Below are positions 40,170-52,559 of a stretch of DNA of 64,000 bases, piece after piece. Location of the stretch: positions 326,457,294 to 326,521,293 of the forward strand of contig NC_053037.3 of assembly GCF_002575655.3 (NCBI RefSeq). The letters are read 5' to 3'. The DNA is from Aegilops tauschii subsp. strangulata. Its lineage: Eukaryota > Streptophyta > Magnoliopsida > Poales > Poaceae. The notes below the pieces were generated by a model. It had not been told where the DNA came from and did not search any database. It saw only the letters and a program-made list of their open reading frames with translations. The position numbers and the translations under genes are program-made. Position 1 is the first letter of the stretch. The number at the start of each line of letters is the position of its first letter.

Positions 40170-42537
40170 AGCATCCCCAAACTTAATTCCTGCTCGTCCT
40201 CGAGTAGGTAAATGATAAAAACAGAATTTTTGATGTGGAATGCTACCTAACATATTTATCAATGTAATCTTCTTTATTGTGGCATGAATGTTCATATCCA
40301 TAAGATTCAAAACAAAAGTTTAATATTGACATGAAAACAATACTACTTCAAGCGTACTAACAAAGCAATTATGTCTTCTCAAAATAACATGGCCAAAGAA
40401 AGCTATCCCTACAAACTCATATAGTCTGGCTATGCTCTATCTTCATCACACAAAATATTTAAATCATGCACAACCGATGACAAGCCAAGCAATTGTTTCA
40501 TACTTTTGATGTTCTCAAACTTTTTCAATCTTCACGCAATACATGAGCGTGAGCCATGGACATAACACTATATGTGGAATAGAATGGTGGTTGTGGAGAA
40601 GACAAAAAAAGGAGAAGATAGTCTCACATCAACTAGGCGTATCAACGGGCTATGGAGATGCCCATTAATAGATATCAATGTGAGTGAGTAGGGATTGCCA
40701 TGCAACGGATGCACTAGAGCTATAAGTGTATGAAAGCTCAACAAAAGAAACTAAGTGTGTGTGCATCCAACTCGCTTGTTCACGAAGACCTAGGGCATTT
40801 TGAGGAAGCCCATCATTGGAATATACAAGCCAAGTTCTATAATGTAAAATTCCCACTAGTATATGAAAGTGACAACATAGGAGACTCTCTATCATGAAGA
40901 TCATGGTGCTACTTTGAAGCACAAGTGTGGTAAAAGGATAGTAGCATTGCCCCTTTTCTCTTTTTCTCTCATTTTTTTTGTTTTTTTGGGCCTTCTCCTT
41001 TTTTTATGGCCTCTTTCTTTTCTTTTTTTTTATTTTTCTTTTCATCCGGAGTACATCCCGACTTGTGGGGGAATCATAGTCTCCATCATCCTTTCCTCAC
41101 TGGGATAATGCTCTAATAATGATGATGATCACACTTTTATTTACTTACAACTCAAGAATTACAACTCGATACTTAGAACAAAATATGACTCTATATGAAT
41201 GCCTCCGGCGGTGTACCGGGATGTGCAATGATTCAAGGGTGACATGTATGAAAGAATTATGAATGGTGGCTTTGCCACAAATACAATGTCAACTACATGA
41301 TCATGCAAAGCAATATGACAATGATGGAGCGTGTCATAATAAACGGAATGGTGGAAAGTTGCATGGCAATATATCTCGGAATGGCTATGGAAATGCCATA
41401 ATAGGTAGGTATGGTGGCTGTTTTGAGGAAGGTATATGGTGGGTGTATGATACCGGCGAAAGGTGTGTGGTATTAGAGAGGCTAGCAATGGTGGAAGGAT
41501 GAGAGTGTGTATAATCCATGGACTCAACATTAGTCATCAAGAACTCACATACTTATTGCAAAAATATATTAGTTATCGAAACGAAGTACTACGCGCATGC
41601 TCCTAGGGGGATAGATTGGTAGGAAAAGACCATCGCTCGTCCCCGACCGCCACTCATAAGGAAGACAATCAATAAATAAATCATGCTCTGACTTCATCAC
41701 ATAACGGTTCACCATACGTGCATGTTATGGGAATCACAAACTTTAACACAAGTATTTCTCAAATTCACAACTACTCAACTAGCATGACTCTAATATCACT
41801 ATCTTCATATCTCAAAACAATCATAAGGAATCAAACTTCTCATAGTATTCAATGCACTTTATATGAAAGTTTTTATTATATCCCTCTTGGATGCCCATCA
41901 TATTAGGACTAAATTCATAACCAAAGCAAATTACCATGCTGTTCTAAAGACTCTCAAAATAATATAAGTGAAGCATGAGAGTTCATCTATTTCTTCAAAA
42001 TAAAACCACCGCCGTGCTCTAAAAGGATATAAGTGAAGCACTAGAGCAAATGACAAACTACTCCGAAAGATATAAGTGAAGATCAATGAGTAGTTGAATA
42101 ATTATGTAACTATGTGAAGACTCTCTAACATTTAAGAATTTCAGATCTTGGTATTTTATTCAAACAGCAAGAAAAAAAATAAAAAAAATGACGCTCCAAG
42201 CAAAACACATATCATGTGGTGAATAAAAATATAGCTCCAAGTAAAGTTACCGATGAATGAAGACGAAAGAGGGGATGCCTTCCGGGGCATCCCCAAGCTT
42301 AGGCTCTTGGTTCTCCTTTAATATTACCTTGGGGTGCCTTGGGCATCCCCAAGCTTAGGCTCTTGCCACTCCTTATTCCATAGTCCATCGAATCTTTACC
42401 AAAAACTTGAAAACTTCACAACACAAAACTCAATAGAAAACTCGTAAGCCCCGTTAGTATAACAAAATAAAACCACCACTTAGGTACTGTTGTGAACTCA
42501 TTCTAAATTCATATTGGTGTAATATCTACTGTATTCC
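40170..42537. other. Noncoding internal region of element 4, left part
   Basis: No reading frame resembling a retrotransposon protein was found. Notable features are a T-rich low-complexity run at about 40948-41045, and two exact 24-base copies of ggcatccccaagcttaggct plus tctt/g at 42286-42309 and 42342-42365. On the element strand these copies read as purine-rich aagcttggggatgcc, like the polypurine tract beside the LTR at 40170. Confidence 0.6.
42286..42365 (-). repeat. Duplicated polypurine-like motif in element 4
   Basis: Two identical 24-base copies separated by 32 bases. On the element strand each contains taagcttggggatgcc, close to the aagtttggggatgct directly next to the 3' LTR. They are either simple repeats or secondary plus-strand priming sites. 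Function is not shown. Confidence 0.6.
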
Positions 42538-44273
42538 TGAAGGAAATATGCCCTAGAGGCAATAATAAAGTTATTATTTATTTCCTTATATCATGATAAA
42601 TGTTTATTGTTCATGCTAGAATTGTATTAACCGGAAACATAATACATGTGTGAATACATAAACAAACAGAGTGTCACTAGTATGCCTCTACTTGACTAGC
42701 TCGTTGATCAAAGATGGTTATGTTTCCTAGCCATAGACATGAGTTGTCATTTGATTAACGGGATCACATCATTAGGAGAATGATGTGATTGACTTGACCC
42801 ATTCCGTTAGCTTAGCACTCGATCGTTTAGTATGTTGTTATTGCTTTCTTCATGACTTATACATGTTCCTATGACTATGAGATTATGCAACTCCCGTTTA
42901 CCGGAGGAACACTTTGTGTGCTACCAAACGTCACAATGTAACTGGGTGATTATAAAGGTGCTCTACAGGTGTCTCCAAAGGTACTTGTTGGGTTGGCGTA
43001 TTTCGAGATTAGGATTTGTCACTCCGATTGTCGGAGAGGTATCTCTGGGCCCACTCAGTAATACACATCACTATAAGCCTTGCAAGCATTGTGACTAATG
43101 AGTTAGTTGCGGGATGATGTATTACAGAACGAGTAAAGAGACTTGCCGGTAACGAGATTGAACTAGGTATCGAGATACCGACGATCGAATCTCGGGCAAG
43201 TAACATACCGATGACAAAGGGAACAACGTATGTTGTTATGCGGTCTGACCGATAAAGATCTTCGTAGAATATGTGGGAACCAATATGAGCATCCAGGTTC
43301 CGCTATTGGTTATTGACCGAAGAGGTGTCTCGATCATGTGTACATAGTTCTCGAACCCGTAGGGTCCGCACGCTTAACGTTACGACGATAGTTATATTAT
43401 GAGTTTATATGTTTTGATGTACCGAAGGTTGTTCAGTGTCCCGGATGTGATCACGGACATGACGAGGAGTCTCGAAATGGTCGAGACATAAAGATTGATA
43501 TATTGGAAGCCTATGTTTGGACATCGGAAGTGTTCCGGGTGAAATCGGGATTTTTCCGGAGTACCGGGAGGTTACCGGAACCCCCCGGTAACTTAATGGG
43601 CCTTATTGGGCCTAGGTGGAAGAGAGGAGAGGAGGCCAGGGCAGGGCCGCACGCCCCTCCCCCCAGTCCGAATAGGACAAGGAGAGGGGGGGGGGGCGCC
43701 CCCCTTCCTTCCTCCCCTCCACGTTTCCCCCCTTCCTCTCCTAGTCCAACATGGAAAGGGGGGGAGTCCTACTCCCGGTAGGAGTAGGACTCCTCCTGGC
43801 GCGCCTCTCCTCCCTTGGCCGGCGGCCTCCCCCTTGCTCCTTTATATACGGGGGCAGGGGGCACCTCTCTACACACAATTGTTCAACGATCTTTTAGCTG
43901 TGTGCGGTGCCCCCCTCCACCATATTACACCTCGATAATATCGTAGCGGTGCTTAGGCAAAGCCCTGCGTCGGTAGAACATCATCATCGTCACCACGCCG
44001 TCGTGCTGACGAAACTCTCCCTCAACACTCGGCTGGATCGGAGTTCGAGGGACGTCATCGAGCTGAACGTGTGCTGAACTCGGAGGTGCCGTGCGTTCGG
44101 TACTTGATCGGTCGGATCGTGAAGACGTACGACTACATCAACCGCGTTGTGTTAACGCTTCCGCTTTTGGTCTACGAGGGTACGTAGACAACACTCTCCC
44201 CTCTCGTTGCTATGCATCACCATGATCTTGCGTGTGCGTAGGAATTTTTTTGAAATTACTACGTTCCCCAACA
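42538..44273 (+). repeat. 5' LTR of element 5 (1736 bp)
   Basis: Starts tgaaggaaatatgccc and ends acgttccccaaca. A tttatata promoter box lies at 43841-43848, before the transcript start expected in the gggggcagggggcac region. Confidence 0.95.
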
Positions 44274-45496
44274 GTGGCATCCGAGCCTGGTTTTATGCGT
44301 TGATGTTATGCACGAGTAGAACACAAGTGAGTTGTGGGCGATATAAGTCATACTGCTTACCAGCATGTCATACTTTGGTTCGGCGGTATTGTGAGATGAA
44401 GCGGCCCGGACCGACATTACGCATACGCTTACGCGAGACTGGTTTCACCGTTGCGGGCACTCGATGCTTAAAGGTGACTAGCGGGTGTCTGTCTCTCTCA
44501 CTTTAGTTGAACCGAGTGTGGCTACGCCCGGTCCTTGCGAAGGTTAAAACAACACCAACTTGACAAACTATCGTTGTGGTTTTGATGTCTTGCTAAGCCC
44601 GTAGCAGCCACGTAAAACTTGCAACAACAAAGTAGAGGACGTTTAACTTGTTTTTGCAGGGCATGTTGTGATGTGATATGGTCAAGACATGATGTTATAT
44701 TTTATTGTATGAGATGATCATGTTTTGTAACCGAGTTATCGGCAACTGGCAGGAGCCATATGGTTGTCGCTTTATTGTATGAAATGCAATCGCCATGTAA
44801 TTGTTTTACTTTATCACTAAGCGGTAGTGATAGTCGTAAAAGCAATAGTTGGCGTGACGACAACGATGCTACGATGGAGATCAAGGTGTCGCACCGGTGA
44901 CGATGGTGATCATGACGGTGCTTCGGAGATGGAGATCACAAGCACAAGATGATGATGGCCATATCATATCACTTATATTGATTGCATGTGATGTTTATCT
45001 TTTATGCATCTTATCTTGCTTTGATTGACGGTAGCATTATAAGATGATCTCTCACTAAAATTTCAAGAAAAAAAGTGTTCTCCCTGAGTATGCACCGTTG
45101 CGAAAGTTCTTCGTGCTGAGACACCACGTGATGATCGGGTGTGATAGGCTCTACGTTCAAATACAACGGGTGCAAAACAGTTGCACACGCGGAATACTCA
45201 GGTTAAACTTGATGAGCCTAGCATATGCAGATATGGCCTCGGAACACGGAGACTGAAAGGTCGAGCGTGAATCATATAGTAGATATGATCAACATAGTGA
45301 TGTTCACCATTGAAACTACTCCATCTCACGTGATGATCGGACATGGTTTAGTTGATATGGATCACGTGATCACTTAGAGGATTAGAGGGATGTCTATCTA
45401 AGTGGGAGTTCTTAAGTAATATGATTAATAGAACTTAAATTTATCATGAACTTAGTACCTGATAGTATCTTGCTTGTCTATGTTAATTGTAGATAG
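44274..45496 (+). other. Primer-binding site and untranslated leader of element 5
   Basis: The primer-binding site is at 44275-44290 (TGGCATCCGAGCCTGG). It departs at several positions from the TGGTATCAGAGC sequence complementary to initiator Met tRNA. The following 1.2 kb is a long leader without a conserved reading frame, as is usual for Angela/BARE-type elements, where it carries packaging and translation signals. Equivalent leaders are at 13790-15038, 25930-27207 and 31107-32302 on the minus strand. Confidence 0.75.
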
Positions 45497-46762
45497 ATGG
45501 CCCGTGCTGTTGTTCCGTTGAATTTTAATGCGTTCCTTGAGAAAGCAAAGTTGAAAGATGATGGTAGCAATTACACGGACAGGGTCCGAAACTTGAGGAT
45601 TATCCTCATTGCTGCACAGAAGAATTACGTCCTGGAAGCACCGCCGGTTGCCAGGCCTCCTGCAAGAGCAACACCAGAAGTTATGAACGTCTGGCAGAGC
45701 AAAGCTGATGACTACTCGATAGTTCAGTGTGCCATGCTTTACGGCTTAGAACCGGGTCTTCAACGACGTTTTGAACGTCATGGAGCATATGAGATGTTCC
45801 AGGAGTTGAAGTTAATATTTCAAGCAAATGCCCGGATTGAGAGATATGAAGTCTCCAATAAGTTCTACCGCTGCAAGATGGAAGAGAATAGTTCTGTCAG
45901 TGAGCATATACTCAAAATGTCTGGGTATAATAATCACTTGATTCAACTGGGAGTTAATCTTCCGGATGATAGCGTCATTGACAGAATTCTTCAATCACTG
46001 CCACCAAGCTACAAGAGCTTCGTGATGAACTATAACATGCAAGGGATGAATAAGACAATTCCTGAGCTCTTCGCAATGCTAAAGGCAGCGGAGGTAGAAA
46101 TCAAAAAGGAGCATCAAGTGTTGATGGTCAATAAGACCACTAGTTTCAAGAAAAAGGGCAAAGGGAAGAAGAAGGGGAACTTCAAGAAGAACAGCAAGCA
46201 AGTTGCTGTTCAGGAGAAGAAACCCAAGTCTAGACCTAAGCCTGAAACTGAGTGCTTCTACTGCAAGCAGACTGGTCACTGGAAGCGGAACTGCCCCAAG
46301 TATTTGGCGGATAAGAAGGATGGCAAGGTTAACAAAGGTATATGTGATATACATGTTATTGATGTGTACCTTACTAATGCTCGCAGTAGCACCTGGGTAT
46401 TTGATACTGGTTCTGTTGCTAATATTTGCAACTCGAAACAGGGGCTACGGATTAAGCGAAGATTGGGTAAGGACGAGGTGACGATGCGCGTGGGAAATGG
46501 TTCCAAAGTCGATGTGATCGTGGTCGGCACGCTACCTCTACATCTACCTTCGGGATTAGTATTAGACCTAAATAATTGTTATTTGGTGCCAGCGTTGAGC
46601 ATGAACATTATATCTGGATCTTGTTTGATGCGAGACGGTTATTCATTTAAATCAGAGAATAATGGTTGTTCCATTTATATGAGTAATATCTTTTATGGTC
46701 ATGCACCCTTGAAGAGTGGTCTATTCTTAATGAATCTCGATAGTAGTGACACATATTCATAA
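45497..46762 (+). pseudogene. Gag and protease of element 5 (421 residues, then frameshift)
   Basis: Starts at MARAVVPLNFNAFLEKAKL after the long leader. Gag landmarks are QKNYVLEAPPVARPP, MLYGLEPGLQRRFERHGAYE and SLPPSYKSFVMNYNMQ. A Lys-rich linker follows, then the zinc knuckle CFYCKQTGHWKRNC (residues 253-266, spacing C-x2-C-x4-H-x4-C). The protease active site is VFDTGSVANICN (DTG at 303-305). Gag forms the virus-like particle and the protease cleaves the polyprotein. A two-base deletion at about 46750-46756, compared with the gatacacatattcat text of element 1, ends this frame just before integrase. Gag and protease themselves are intact and could still be made. Confidence 0.93.
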
Positions 46763-49481
46763 TGTCAAAGCCAAAAGATGCAGAGTTGATAATGATAGTG
46801 CAACTTATTTGTGGCACTGCCGTTTAGGTCATATCGGTGTAAAGCGCATGAAGAAACTCCATAATGATGGACTTTTGGAATCACTTGATTATGAATCACT
46901 TGGTACTTGCGAACCGTGTCTCATGGGCAAGATGACTAAAACACCGTTTTCCGGAACTATGGAGAGAGCAACTGATTTGTTGGAAATCATACATACAAAT
47001 GTATGTGGTCCGATGAATATTGAGGCTCGTGGCGGATATCGTTATTTTCTCACCTTCACAGATGATTTGAGCAGATATGGGTATATCTACTTAATGAAAC
47101 ATAAGTCTGAAACATTTGAAAAGTTCAAAGAATTTCAGAGCGAAGTTGAAAATCATCGTAACAAGAAAATAAAGTTTCTACGATCAGATCGTGGAGGAGA
47201 ATATTTGAGTTACGAGTTTGGCCTACATTTGAAACAATGCGGAATAGTTTCGCAACTCACGCCACCCGGAACACCACAACGTAATGGTGTGTCCGAACGT
47301 CGTAATCGTACTTTACTAGATATGGTGCGATCTATGATGTCTCTTACTGATTTACCTCTATCGTTTTGGGGTTATGCTTTAGAGACGGCTGCATTCACTC
47401 TAAATAGGACACCATCGAAATCCGTTGAGACGACGCCTTATGAACTATGGTTTGGCAAGAAACCAAAGTTGTCGTATCTTAAAGTTTGGGGTTGCGATGC
47501 TTATGTGAAGAAACTTCAACCTGATAAGCTCGAACCTAAATCGGAGAAATGTGTCTTCATAGGATACCCAAAGGAGACTGTTGGGTACACCTTCTATCAC
47601 AGATCCGAAGGCAAGACATTCGTTGCTAAGAATGGATCCTTTCTAGAGAAGGAGTTTCTCTCGAAAGAAGTGAGTGGGAGGAAAGTAGAACTTGATGAGG
47701 TAACTGTACCTGCTCCCTTATTGGAAAGTAGATCATCACAGAAACCAGTTTCTGCGACACCTACACCAATTAGTGAGGAAGTTAATGATAATGATCATGA
47801 AACTTCAGATCAAGTTATTACTGAACCTCGTAGGTCAACCAGATTAAGATCCGCACCAGAGTGGTACGGTAATCCTGTTCTGGAGGTTATGTTGCTAGAC
47901 CATGACGAACCTACGAACTATGAAGAAGCGATGGTGAGCCCAGATTCCGCAAAATGGCTTGAGGCCATGAAATCCGAGATGGGATCCATGTATGAGAACA
48001 AAGTATGGACTTTGGTTGACTTGCCCGATGATCGGCAAGCCATTGAAAATAAATGGATCTTCAAGAAGAAGAATGACGCTGACGGTAATGTTACTGCCTA
48101 TAAAGCTCGACTTGTTGCGAAAGGTTTTCGACAAGTTCAAGGGATTGACTACGATGAGACCTTCTCACCCGTAGCGATGCTTAAGTCTGTCCGAATCATG
48201 TTAGCAATTGCCGCATTTTATGATTATGAAATTTGGCAAATGGATGTCAAAACTGCATTCCTGAATGGATTTCTGGAAGAAGAGTTGTATATGATGCAAC
48301 CGGAAGGTTTTGTCGATCCAAAGGGAGCTAACAAAGTGTGCAAGCTCCAGCGATCCATTTATGGACTGGTGCAAGCCTCTCGGAGTTGGAATAAATGCTT
48401 TGATAGTGTGATCAAAGCATTTGGTTTTATACAGACTTTTGGAGAAGCCTGTATTTACAAGAAAGTGAGTGGGAGCTCAGTAGCATTTCTGATATTATAT
48501 GTGGATGACATATTGCTGATTGGAAACGATATAGAATTTCTGGATAGCATAAAGGGATACTTGAATAAGAGTTTTTCAATGAAAGACCTCGGTGAAGCTG
48601 CATATATATTAGGCATCAAGATCTATAGAGATAGATCAAGACGCTTAATTGGACTTTCACAAAGCACATACCTTGACAAAGTTTTGAAGAAGTTCAAAAT
48701 GGATCAAGCAAAGAAAGGGTTCTTGCCTGTACTACAAGGTGGGAGATTGAGTAAGACTCAATGCCCGACCACTGCAGAAGATAGAGAGAAGATGAAAGAT
48801 GTTCCCTATGCTTCAGCCATAGGCTCTATCATGTATGCAATGCTGTGTACCAGACCTGATGTGTGCCTTGCTATAAGTTTAGCAGGGAGGTACCAAAGTA
48901 ATCCAGGAGTGGATCACTTGACAGCGGTCAAGAACATCCTGAAATACCTGAAAAGGACTAAGGATATGTTTCTCGTTTATGGAGGTGACAAAGAGCTCAT
49001 CGTAAATGGTTACGTTGATGCAAGCTTTGACACTGATCCAGACGATTCTAAATCGCAAATCGGATACGTATTTACATTGAACGGTGGAGCTGTCAGTTGG
49101 TGCAGTTCTAAGCAAAGTGTCGTGGCGGGATCTACGTGTGAAGCGGAGTACATAGCTGCTTCGGAAGCAGCAAATGAAGGAGTCTGGATGAAGGAGTTCA
49201 TATCCGATCTAGGTGTCATACCTAGTGCATCGGGACCAATGAAAATCTTTTGTGACAATACTGGTGCAATTGCCTTGGCAAAGGAATCCAGATTTCACAA
49301 GAGAACCAAGCACATCAAAAGACGCTTCAATTCCATCTGGGATTTAGTCCAGGTGGGAGACATAGAAATTTGCAAGATACATACGGATCTGAATGTTGCA
49401 GACCCGTTGACTAAGCCTCTTCCACGAGCAAAACATGATCAACACCAAGACTCCATGGGTGTAAGAATCATTACTGTGTAA
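46746..49481 (+). pseudogene. Integrase, reverse transcriptase and RNase H of element 5 (911 residues)
   Basis: A long open frame in copia order. Integrase zinc-binding residues are H24/H29 and C55/C58. The catalytic core should carry D85, D148 and E184 (a 35-residue gap between the last two), but position 85 reads Asn (HTNVCGPM, codon AAT at 46998-47000) where element 1 has HTDVCGPM. RT has MDVKTAFLNG (Asp500) and YVDD (585-588). RNase H has D758, E801 and D837. RT and RNase H appear intact. The frame is one base out of register with gag-protease because of the two-base deletion, so normal polyprotein synthesis is interrupted. With the Asn change, integration is expected to fail. Confidence 0.94.
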
Positions 49482-49514
49482 TCTAGATTATTGACTCTAG
49501 TGCAAGTGGGAGAC

Positions 49515-51170
49515 TGAAGGAAATATGCCCTAGAGGCAATAATAAAGTTATTATTTATTTCCTTATATCATGATAAATGTTTATTGTTCATGCTAGAATT
49601 GTATTAACCGGAAACATAATACATGTGTGAATACATAAACAAACAGAGTGTCACTAGTATGCCTCTACTTGACTAGCTCGTTGATCAAAGATGGTTATGT
49701 TTCCTAGCCATAGACATGAGTTGTCATTTGATTAACGGGATCAAATCATTAGGAGAATGATGTGATTGACTTGACCCATTCCGTTAGCTTAGCACTCGAT
49801 CGTTTAGTATGTTGCTATTGCTTTCTTCATGACTTATACATGTTCCTATGACTATGAGATTATGCAACTCCCGTTTACCGGAGGAACACTTTGTGTGCTA
49901 CCAAACGTCACAATGTAACTGGGTGATTATAAAGGTGCTCTATAGGTGTCTCCAAAGGTACTTGTTGGGTTGGCGTATTTCGAGATTAGGATTTGTCACT
50001 CCGATTGTCGGAGAGGTATCTCTGGGCCCACTCAGTAATAGACATCACTATAAGCCTTGCAAGCATTGTGACTAATGAGTTAGTTGCGGGATGATGCATT
50101 ACGGAACGAGTAAAGAGACTTGCCGGTAACGAGATTGAACTAGGTATCGAGATACCGACGATCGAATCTCGGGCAAGTAACATACCGATGACAAAGGGAA
50201 CAACGTATGTTGTTATGCGGTCTGACCGATAAAGATCTTCGTAGAATATGTGGGAACCAATATGAGCATCCAGGTTCCGCTATTGGTTATTGACCGGAGA
50301 GGTGTCTCGGTCATGTCTACATAGTTCTCGAACCCGTAGGGTCCGCATGCTTAACGTTACGATGACAGTTATATTATGAGTTTATATGTTTTGATGTACC
50401 GAAGGTTGTTCGGAGTCCCGGATGTGATCACGGACATGACGAGGAGTCTCGAAATGGTCGAGACATAAAGATTGATATATTGGAAGCCTATGTTTGGACA
50501 TCGGAAGTGTTCCGGGTGAAATCGGGATTTTTCCGGAGTACCGGGAGGTTACCGGAACCCCCCGGTAACTTAATGGGCCTTATTGGGCCTAGGTGGAAGA
50601 GAGGAGAGGAGGCCAGGGCAGGGCCGCGCGCCCCTCCCCCCAGTCCGAATAGGACAAGGAGAGGGGGGCGGCGCCCCCCTTCCTTCCTCCCCTCCACCTT
50701 TTCCCCCCTCCCTTGGCCGGCGGCCTCCCCCTTGCTCCTTTATATACGGGGGCAGGGGGCACCTCTCTACACACAATTGTTCAATGATCTTTTAGCCGTG
50801 TGCGGTGCCCCCTCCACCATATTACACCTCGATAATATCGTAGCGGTGCTTAGGCGAAGCCCTGCGTCGGTAGAACATCATCATCGTCACCACGCCGTCG
50901 TGCTGACGAAACTCTCCCTCAACACTCGGCTGGATCGGAGTTCGAGGGACGTCATCGAGCTGAACGTGTGCTGAACTCGGAGGTGCCGTGCGTTCGGTAC
51001 TTGATCGGTCGGATCGTGAAGACGTACGACTACATCAACCGCGTTGTGTTAACGCTTCCACTTTCGGTCTACGAGGGTACGTAGGCAACACTCTCCCCTC
51101 TCGTTGCTATGCATCACCATGATCTTGCGTGTGCGTAGGAATTTTTTTGAAATTACTACGTTCCCCAACA
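49515..51170 (+). repeat. 3' LTR of element 5 (1656 bp)
   Basis: Same as the 5' LTR except for scattered substitutions and a deletion of about 80 bases at about 50700, where a cctactcccggtaggagtagg palindrome-like segment is lost. Preceded by the polypurine tract, followed by the attcc duplication. Confidence 0.95.
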
Positions 51171-51175
51171 ATTCC

Positions 51176-51657
51176 AACTTCTCTATGGTTCATACCCTCC
51201 GATACTACTCATAGATTCATCAAAATAAGCAAACAACACATAGAAAACAGAATCTGTCAAAAACAGAACAGTCTGTAGCAATCTGTATCAAGCGTATACC
51301 TCTGTAACTCCAAATTTTTTGAAATAAATTGGTGGACCTGAGGAATTTGTCTATTAATCATATGCAAAAAGAATCAACCTAAAAGCACTCTCCATTAAAA
51401 AAATGGCAGCTAATCTCGTGAGCGCTAAAGTTTCTGTTTTTTACAGCAAGATCATAAAGACTTCACCCAAGTCTTCCCAAAGGTTCTACTTGGCACAAAC
51501 ACTAATTAAAACATAAAACCGCATCTAAACAGAGGCTAGATGAATTTTTTATTACTAAACAGAAACAAAAAGCAAGAAACAAAAATAAAATTGGGTTGCC
51601 TCCCAACAAGCGCTAACGTTTAACGCCCCTAGCTAAGCATGATGATTTCAATGATGC
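51176..51657. other. Noncoding part of element 4 after the unknown ORF
   Basis: AT-rich, no reading frame. It is the continuation of 40170-42537, separated from it by element 5. Confidence 0.5.
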
Positions 51658-52434
51658 TCACATAAAAGATAAGAATTGAAACATAAAGAGAGCACCATGA
51701 AGAATATGACTAGCACATTTAAGTCTAACCCACTTCCTATGCATAGGGATTTTGTGAGCAAACAACTTATGGGAACAATAATCAACTAGCATAGGAAGGC
51801 AAAACAAGCATAACTTCAAAACTTTTAACACATAGAGAGGAAACTTGATATTGCTGCAATTCCTACAAGCATATATTCCTCCCTCACAATAATTTTCAGT
51901 AGCATCATGAATGAATTCAACAATATAACTATCACATAAATCATTCTTTTCATGATCCACAAGCATAGAAATTTTATTACTCTCCACATAAGCAAATTTG
52001 TTCTCATGAATAGTAGTGGGAGCAAACTCAACAAAATAACTATCATGTGAAGCATAATCCAATTGAAAATTAAAATCACGATGACAAGTTTCATGGTTAT
52101 CTTTATTCTTTATAGCATACGTGTCATCACAATAATCATCATAAATAGGAGGCATGCTTTCATCATAATAAATTCTCTCATCAAAACTTGGGGGACTAAA
52201 CATATCATCTTCATCAAACATAGCATCCCCAAGCTTGTGGCTTTGCATATCATTAGCATCATGGGTATTCAAAGAATTCATACTAACAACATTGCAATCA
52301 TGCTCATCATTCACATATTTAGTGCCAAACATTCTAATGCATTCTTCCTCTAGCAATTGAGCACAATTATCGGAATCCTTATTTTCACAGAAGACATTAA
52401 AAAGATGAAGCATATGAGGCATCCTCAATTCCAT
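51658..52434 (-). CDS. Unknown ORF of element 4 (258 residues)
   Basis: The only sizeable frame in element 4. It lies about 125 bases after the 5' LTR on the element strand, where gag would start, and begins MELRMPHMLHLFNVFCENK. It is rich in Asp, Asn, His and Tyr in the first two thirds (DEDDMFSPPSFDERIYYDE, YDDYCDDTYAIKNKD). It ends in a Leu/Cys/Lys-rich hydrophobic part (PLYVLKVLKLCLFCLPML). I see no zinc knuckle, protease, RT or integrase motif. Similar ORFs are, as far as I remember, frequent in Triticeae non-autonomous gypsy elements, but I know no function. The uninterrupted frame suggests some constraint or a recent origin. Confidence 0.65.
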   Translation of the reverse strand: MELRMPHMLHLFNVFCENKDSDNCAQLLEEECIRMFGTKYVNDEHDCNVVSMNSLNTHDANDMQSHKLGDAMFDEDDMFSPPSFDERIYYDESMPPIYDDYCDDTYAIKNKDNHETCHRDFNFQLDYASHDSYFVEFAPTTIHENKFAYVESNKISMLVDHEKNDLCDSYIVEFIHDATENYCEGGIYACRNCSNIKFPLYVLKVLKLCLFCLPMLVDYCSHKLFAHKIPMHRKWVRLKCASHILHGALFMFQFLSFM

Positions 52435-52559
52435 TTTTTTTGTAGTTTTCTTTTATAAACTAAACTAGTGATAAAACAAGAAACTAAAAGATACAATTAA
52501 AAGATCTAAAGATATACCTTCAAGCACTCACCTCCCCGACAACGGCGCCAGAAACTGCT
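52435..52559 (-). other. Primer-binding site of element 4
   Basis: Directly beside the 5' LTR the element strand reads AGCAG then TTTCTGGCGCCGTTGTCGGG. Element 6 has the related text ctggcgccgttgctgggg at the same position. The stretch between it and the ORF is a short leader. Confidence 0.75.

Larger units (their letters stand above)
42538..51170 (+). mobile_element. Copia element 5, Angela type, plus orientation, nearly complete
   Basis: Inserted in element 4 with the duplication attcc (42533-42537 and 51171-51175). LTRs are 42538-44273 and 49515-51170. The primer site TGGCATCCGAGCCTGG is at 44275-44290 and the polypurine tract aagtgggagac at 49504-49514. It is the only element here with all coding domains present in near-full length. 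By eye the LTRs differ at roughly twenty bases plus one deletion of about 80 bases in the right copy, so insertion is fairly recent. Two small lesions in the coding region probably disable it (see the coding features). Confidence 0.96.

Noticed and set aside
51825..52094. Hydrophobic minus-strand frame of 89 codons
   Set aside because: Shadow frame inside the 258-codon ORF of element 4.
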